A stretch of 15,227 bases of DNA from DATKGW01 sp035510605 (GTDB lineage: Bacteria > Patescibacteriota > Saccharimonadia > Saccharimonadales > CAIOMD01): NCBI GenBank assembly GCA_035510605.1, contig DATKGW010000008.1:1-15227 (forward strand). Direction: 5' to 3'. Each line of letters begins with the position of its first letter. The first letter of the stretch is position 1. A program made the translations under genes and the position numbers. The notes below the pieces were generated by a model, which was not told where the DNA came from, searched no databases, and saw only the letters and a program-made list of their open reading frames with translations. Positions 11,831-15,227 of this stretch are shown one piece after another.

Positions 11831-13444
11831 CTAATATTTTTTAACAGCTTTTTCGGTAATATCAAATTTACCCAGGTACCAACCGAAGATTAGGCGAGTT
11901 TGGGAGTTAAGAGCTGCGAAACTGTTAAATATTATCGTTGTAAAAGGCATATAGACCCACTGTATAACCATATATATGCGGTGGCGTGTCTTATATCGCA
12001 GTGGTTTAGGAGGAAGCAGCCTAATACTCATATATATGCTTATAAATAGACCGATCATAGCCACAAGCTGAATTCTACTGGCCATTACCGGTAATTGGTT
12101 GGCAACGATACTAAGTCTCGAGTGGGGTGCAATATAAAGTGGCACAAACCCACCCAAGAGCAGCAGCAGCGGAGCGGTAGCCCAAGACACATGGCTGTCT
12201 ATAAGGCGCATGGTTTTAAAGAACAAATCCACTTTGGGTACCCTATTTTTATCTCGCCAACCCTTTTGGAGTACAAAAGCTATATCGCTAGCACCCCAAG
12301 CCCAACGTCTAACCTGCTTGAACTGAGCCTTGATGGTTTTTGGATATGTTTTGGCCAATACGGCATCGAGATAAACAGGGATCATTATAGGTAATACATC
12401 GTGTCTACCATCGTACCTAAAATAAGTGCGCCAAAACTGGTGGCCGTCCTCTACTACCGTACGAACACTCCAAAAATCGGTATCTACAAGTGTTTGCATG
12501 CTTTGTGAATGGGCTGAAAAGTTACGCAGCATATGGGGTCGAAGCGCCAAAACAATATTCCAGAATGAGTTACCGGTGGCGATAACGCGCATCGGCGCTG
12601 AAGCATCCCATATATTGTTGGTATAAATCGTAATCGGTTGAAACGAAGTATGTAACGGATCAGGACAAGCTATATAGGCGTAAGTAACGGCGGCAAAGTA
12701 CTGCGGATGGGGCCTGTTATCAGCGTCAAGTGTTGTAACTATGGCGCTACCAAACGGTATATTTTTTTCTTCTAAAATCTGCTTTGCTCGGTGGCCGGCA
12801 TAAGTGATATTAGCGCCCTTGCCTATCATCTCGTCCGGGATATGAGCCGGATGTTTTATTGCTTCCATATGGTAAAAACGATGCTTGTATTTATCTGTTA
12901 AACTAGTGGCTACCTCTTCGGCCAGGGGCTCACATCTTTCCTCATAGCACAATAGTAAAATCACCTTTTTCATATCGTAATGGCTGGCCAAAACAGTTTT
13001 TATGGTAGGCTCAACCACCTCAACTCCTTCTATAGAATGAGCAATCATTATCACATGATATACATCTTTTAAGCGCAACCTATCGGCTGGGCGTAGATGG
13101 TTGGCTATCAGGTTGTGGCGATGCCAATCCGGGGCGACACCTTGTTCGTAATGCTCAAAAGCTCGCTTCGGATTATCCAGTTCACCTAGTAGCTTTGGCC
13201 AATCATAAGACATGTTTTGATTAAGTACTCGGTGGCCTTGGACAACCCGCATGTTCATAACAAGCATTTTTATAAACCAGATTAACAGATAAGCAATAAT
13301 AAAATAAGCCGCCAAAGTCGGGCTTATTAAACTGAGCAAAATAGGTAACGACAAGGTAAACCAGCTTAAAAGACCGGGTAACATCTCAAAGAAACGATAT
13401 ACGCGGTCGCGGTTTCGCTCTAGAGGTATTTCAATGTTTGTCAT
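11831..13444 (-). CDS. Membrane-bound processive-type glycosyltransferase family 2 (QxxRW)
   Basis: The 537-residue product looks like a membrane polysaccharide synthase. An N-terminal pair of membrane segments (about 22-65) precedes a cytoplasmic GT-A domain. It holds TTLDADNRPH (Asp240, Asp242), VEDGHQFWR with the general-base-like Asp333, and QVRRW (377-381), the motif of cellulose synthase-like processive enzymes. Three or so membrane segments follow (about 420-438, 455-476, 490-512). HSIEGVEVVEPTIKTVLASHYD at 136-157 replaces the usual YNE start of the fold (read as two parts). The donor and polymer are unknown. It is translationally coupled to the upstream small membrane protein through TAATG, so the two may form a complex. 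A cell-surface glycan role is likely. Confidence 0.82.
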   Translation of the reverse strand: MTNIEIPLERNRDRVYRFFEMLPGLLSWFTLSLPILLSLISPTLAAYFIIAYLLIWFIKMLVMNMRVVQGHRVLNQNMSYDWPKLLGELDNPKRAFEHYEQGVAPDWHRHNLIANHLRPADRLRLKDVYHVIMIAHSIEGVEVVEPTIKTVLASHYDMKKVILLLCYEERCEPLAEEVATSLTDKYKHRFYHMEAIKHPAHIPDEMIGKGANITYAGHRAKQILEEKNIPFGSAIVTTLDADNRPHPQYFAAVTYAYIACPDPLHTSFQPITIYTNNIWDASAPMRVIATGNSFWNIVLALRPHMLRNFSAHSQSMQTLVDTDFWSVRTVVEDGHQFWRTYFRYDGRHDVLPIMIPVYLDAVLAKTYPKTIKAQFKQVRRWAWGASDIAFVLQKGWRDKNRVPKVDLFFKTMRLIDSHVSWATAPLLLLLGGFVPLYIAPHSRLSIVANQLPVMASRIQLVAMIGLFISIYMSIRLLPPKPLRYKTRHRIYMVIQWVYMPFTTIIFNSFAALNSQTRLIFGWYLGKFDITEKAVKKY

Positions 13445-13794
13445 TATTGTAAGTTTAGGATTGCGCCACTGACTATTAAATTAAAGAATAAAGCTATTAT
13501 CGTAAGCGATAAAATTAAAATACTTAACATTCGCCTTTGGGTGTAAAGCCTGGCGCTTAAGATTATGGCAACTACTGTGATTACTAAAGCTAAAAGAGCA
13601 AAACCATAAAGTTGGAACACGCTGGCTCTTTGGAACCCTGCCAGCCCTAGCGCCACCTGATAACGGATAATGGCAATGGAGTGGCTGGTGTTAATCCGCA
13701 GAACAGTCGCGATTATGTTAATTAAAGACAATAGCACTACTATGAGATTTAAAAACAATATCGGCCTGTCTTGAAAATATTTTTTTGTAAACAT
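13444..13794 (-). CDS. Small three-helix membrane protein coupled to the glycosyltransferase
   Basis: The 116-residue product has three clear hydrophobic segments (about 12-32, 61-81, 90-113) joined by short polar loops, with a basic N-terminus (MFTKKYFQDR) and RLYTQRR between the last two, which suggests a cytoplasmic side there. I do not recognise the family. Its stop shares a base with the start of the glycosyltransferase (TAATG), a sign of fixed stoichiometry, so it may be an accessory subunit or export partner. AAGGGAG lies 3 bases before the ATG and TATAAT 11 bases before it. Confidence 0.72.
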   Translation of the reverse strand: MFTKKYFQDRPILFLNLIVVLLSLINIIATVLRINTSHSIAIIRYQVALGLAGFQRASVFQLYGFALLALVITVVAIILSARLYTQRRMLSILILSLTIIALFFNLIVSGAILNLQ

Positions 13795-13805
13795 TAGCTC
13801 CCTTA

Positions 13806-13811
13806 ATTATA
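13806..13811 (-). promoter_or_regulatory. -10 element of the membrane protein-glycosyltransferase pair
   Basis: A perfect TATAAT on the minus strand, 11 bases before the ATG at 13794. The Shine-Dalgarno-like AAGGGAG lies between, and a normal start point would remove part of it. Read-through from the upstream tRNA pair is an alternative source of transcription. Confidence 0.35.
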
Positions 13812-13851
13812 CCTCTTAGCCTGCTGATCCAGTAAGAAGCGCTCAGAGTTC

Positions 13852-13926
13852 TGGTGCGGGTAGAGGGAGTCGAACCCTCGTCTCAGCCTTGGGAAGGCTA
13901 CATAATAGCCGTTATACGATACCCGC
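13852..13926 (-). tRNA. tRNA-Gly (anticodon CCC)
   Basis: A 75-nt cloverleaf on the minus strand: acceptor GCGGGTA/TACCCGC, anticodon stem TAGCC/GGCTG with loop TTCCCAA (anticodon CCC, reads GGG), T-loop TTCGACT, discriminator A and encoded CCA (forward 13852-13854). Its first base directly follows the CCA of tRNA-Thr. Confidence 0.96.
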
Positions 13927-14001
13927 TGGAGCCGAAGGCGGGAGTCGGACCCGCGACCTTCACTTTACGAAAGTGCTGCTCTACCACTGAGCTACTTCGG
14001 C
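13927..14001 (-). tRNA. tRNA-Thr (anticodon CGT)
   Basis: A 75-nt cloverleaf on the minus strand: acceptor GCCGAAG/CTTCGGC, D-arm GCTCAGTGGTAGAGC, anticodon stem GCACT/AGTGA with loop TTCGTAA (anticodon CGT, reads ACG), T-arm GCGGG/CCCGC, discriminator U and encoded CCA (forward 13927-13929). The UCCA end is complementary to the UGGA of the thrS leader bulge. No spacer separates it from tRNA-Gly. Confidence 0.96.
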
Positions 14002-14026
14002 AAACTCATCCATTATGATACCAAAA

Positions 14027-14536
14027 CTAAACAGACTCGTCTTCTTTGGCAGCCTTTTGTAGTTCTGGTTTCTGCTTTTTATATTCACGCCAAGTTATAT
14101 AAATAATAAAGATATCAAATATAGTTAGCAAAATCAGCGACAAAGAATGCGTGTAACTTATCCTGTACACCTGATAAACAATAAAAATCGCTGTAAAAAT
14201 AATTAGCCCAATATATGCCCATAAATGACTGCGCAAAATTTCTATAACCAAAATAATCTTGGCAAAACCATGAGCGAGTAAATATATTGCACCAAATAAC
14301 AGAGACCCGGCCGTAAGGGCATGGGCCGAATCCAAAATGTGATTAGCGATAAAATCGTGCGGATCGGTAGACAGTTCGTTGGCCGTCAAGCTGGTTACAA
14401 AATTTATTATGGTTCTCGGTGATATAAAAAGCAGTATTATGCCCCCCATCACCTCTAATAAGCCGTCTGCGGCCTTTAAGAGTATGGACACCTCAAATAC
14501 CCTGTCGAACTCAGTCTTAGCCTTAAAAATAGCCAT
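14027..14536 (-). CDS. DUF2127 family membrane protein
   Basis: The 169-residue product has the DUF2127 layout: an amphipathic start FDRVFEVSILLKAADGLLEV, a first membrane segment with GGIILLFISP, a loop with DPHDFIANHILDSAH, then membrane segments at about 75-97, 105-124 and 130-150, and a charged cytoplasmic tail (WREYKKQKPELQKAAKEDESV). The family's function is not established. The gene stands alone, with TGC-TACAAT ending 6 bases before the ATG and no Shine-Dalgarno, so its mRNA should be leaderless. It lies just upstream of the tRNA-Thr/Gly pair on the same strand. Confidence 0.78.
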   Translation of the reverse strand: MAIFKAKTEFDRVFEVSILLKAADGLLEVMGGIILLFISPRTIINFVTSLTANELSTDPHDFIANHILDSAHALTAGSLLFGAIYLLAHGFAKIILVIEILRSHLWAYIGLIIFTAIFIVYQVYRISYTHSLSLILLTIFDIFIIYITWREYKKQKPELQKAAKEDESV

Positions 14537-14542
14537 ACACTG

Positions 14543-14551
14543 ATTGTAGCA
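14543..14551 (-). promoter_or_regulatory. Extended -10 promoter giving a leaderless mRNA (DUF2127 gene)
   Basis: TGC-TACAAT on the minus strand, six bases before the ATG at 14536. This is the same -10 hexamer and the same spacing as at 4217-4225. Confidence 0.55.
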
Positions 14552-14601
14552 AGATTAATCTGTTATCTAATAATTATTTGAGTAATTCGGCTAAAAGTCT
14601 A

Positions 14602-14641
14602 CCAAATAAAATACCCCACAACAAGTGAGGAGTATTATTTG
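14602..14641. terminator. Terminator hairpin downstream of the papain-like gene
   Basis: AATAC (14610-14614) pairs with GTATT (14632-14636), with an inner imperfect stem around a 5-base loop, and the flanks CCAAATA/TATTTGG extend it on both sides. On the minus strand the hairpin is followed by a TTTTATTT tract, suiting the gene that ends at 14709. It lies about 70 bases after that stop. The intervening 14642-14708 stretch shows nothing recognisable. Confidence 0.6.
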
Positions 14642-14708
14642 GCGAACACTAACTTTAGGGGTATGTAAATATTTTTGTTTTAAGATTAGTAAGTTTTTGG
14701 GACTAAGT

Positions 14709-15227
14709 TTAATGACTTTGTGCCATAAATCTTTCCCAAGCCCCACTTTTATAAGCACGATCAGCTTCTTGTTGTGCTTCCAAATCTGCACGTTTTTGTT
14801 GCTCAACTGTCATCTTAAACCCTTGTTTTTGCCAGATATGAGTAGTGGGTTCATCTACACCAAAACGGCGAGCCTGTTCTATAACACTATTACGTGTACC
14901 CATAAGAACTTTAGGCATGTTTGCTATAACTTTACCTCTTGGAAGAAATTGTTGCCACGTTGGATCGATAATAATTTCACTACCTTGATCAGTATTTTTT
15001 AGAGTTACATAACTATGTTCTGGTACATCCCCGCTACAGCCAAGCTCATGATCTACTTCTTCATAACCCTTACCAAGCAGATATTCCACAATAAAAGAAG
15101 CCAACCTATGACATACAGGTAACCGATGTACTTCTTCTGCACTATATCCTCTATCCGTTAAAGACCCATATGCGCCTTCTGATGCCAAGAGTAAATCTGT
15201 TTTTGTAGCTTCGTCTAACGCTGGCAA
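14709..15227 (-). CDS. Papain/transglutaminase-like cysteine peptidase-fold protein, C-terminal part
   Basis: The frame is open at the window edge, so the N-terminus is missing; the 172 visible residues begin with a TTG codon only by chance. The visible part has an ordered Cys-His-Asp set: LPVCHRLASFIVEYLLGKG with Cys39 at the head of a helix, EHSYVTLKN with His71 on a strand, and EIIIDPTWQQFLP with Asp88. The IDPT.QF end is typical of papain/transglutaminase-fold domains, including some polymorphic toxin and effector domains. A long, Glu/Lys/Gln-rich helical tail (about 135-172) follows. Without the N-terminus it cannot be said whether it is secreted. An isolated processing enzyme is equally possible. 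Confidence 0.55.
   Translation of the reverse strand: MPALDEATKTDLLLASEGAYGSLTDRGYSAEEVHRLPVCHRLASFIVEYLLGKGYEEVDHELGCSGDVPEHSYVTLKNTDQGSEIIIDPTWQQFLPRGKVIANMPKVLMGTRNSVIEQARRFGVDEPTTHIWQKQGFKMTVEQQKRADLEAQQEADRAYKSGAWERFMAQSH

Overview
This window reads as chromosomal DNA of a small-genome, low-to-moderate GC bacterium, most likely a member of the Patescibacteria/CPR and best matched by Saccharibacteria (TM7). That placement is an inference from recalled family knowledge, not from a search. The signs are a MurT/GatD pair for lipid II amidation (a Gram-positive-type wall trait also known in Saccharibacteria), a compact single-copy housekeeping set, degenerate metallo-hydrolase and nucleotidyltransferase-like proteins, DUF2127 and QxxRW glycosyltransferase membrane proteins, and use of TGA as a normal stop (murT, nrdR), which argues against the recoded Gracilibacteria and Absconditabacteria. 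There are no insertion sequences, phage genes or CRISPR arrays.

Layout. 1-807 (+): the end of infC, then rpmI and rplT, closed by a bidirectional terminator. 859-1985 (-): an RNA-centred cluster, read right to left as 6S RNA, tRNA-Pro, an RNase H-like gene and RNase P RNA. 1985-2897: an M50 protease (-) diverging from rpmB (L28, +). 2924-4210 (-): a winged-helix/nucleotidyltransferase-like protein followed by a degenerate metallo-beta-lactamase-fold protein. 4262-9249 (-): an operon-like run thrS, atl, miaA, murT, gatD with touching or overlapping ends, preceded by a structured leader (9283-9563) that looks like a T-box riboswitch for threonine. 9704-10280 (+): tRNA-Val and a dCMP deaminase. 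10303-11055 (-): a dolichyl-phosphate-type glycosyltransferase. 11160-11349 (+): an orphan small transcription unit with its own promoter and terminator. 11389-11829 (+): nrdR, with an NrdR-box palindrome overlapping its own start codon. 11831-13794 (-): a small membrane protein and a large membrane glycosyltransferase. 13852-14001 (-): tRNA-Thr and tRNA-Gly joined without a spacer. 14027-15227 (-): a DUF2127 membrane protein and the C-terminal part of a papain/transglutaminase-like protein.

How it works together. The window is mostly translation and RNA maturation (IF3, L35, L20, L28, ThrRS, MiaA, four tRNAs, RNase P RNA, 6S RNA), envelope building (MurT/GatD and two glycosyltransferases) and deoxynucleotide control (dCMP deaminase, NrdR). 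The most interesting material is regulatory: the T-box-like thrS leader, the near-fusion of 6S RNA to tRNA-Pro, the NrdR autoregulatory site, the orphan small transcript, and a repeated extended -10 promoter placed 4 to 9 bases from the start codon, which predicts leaderless or nearly leaderless mRNAs.
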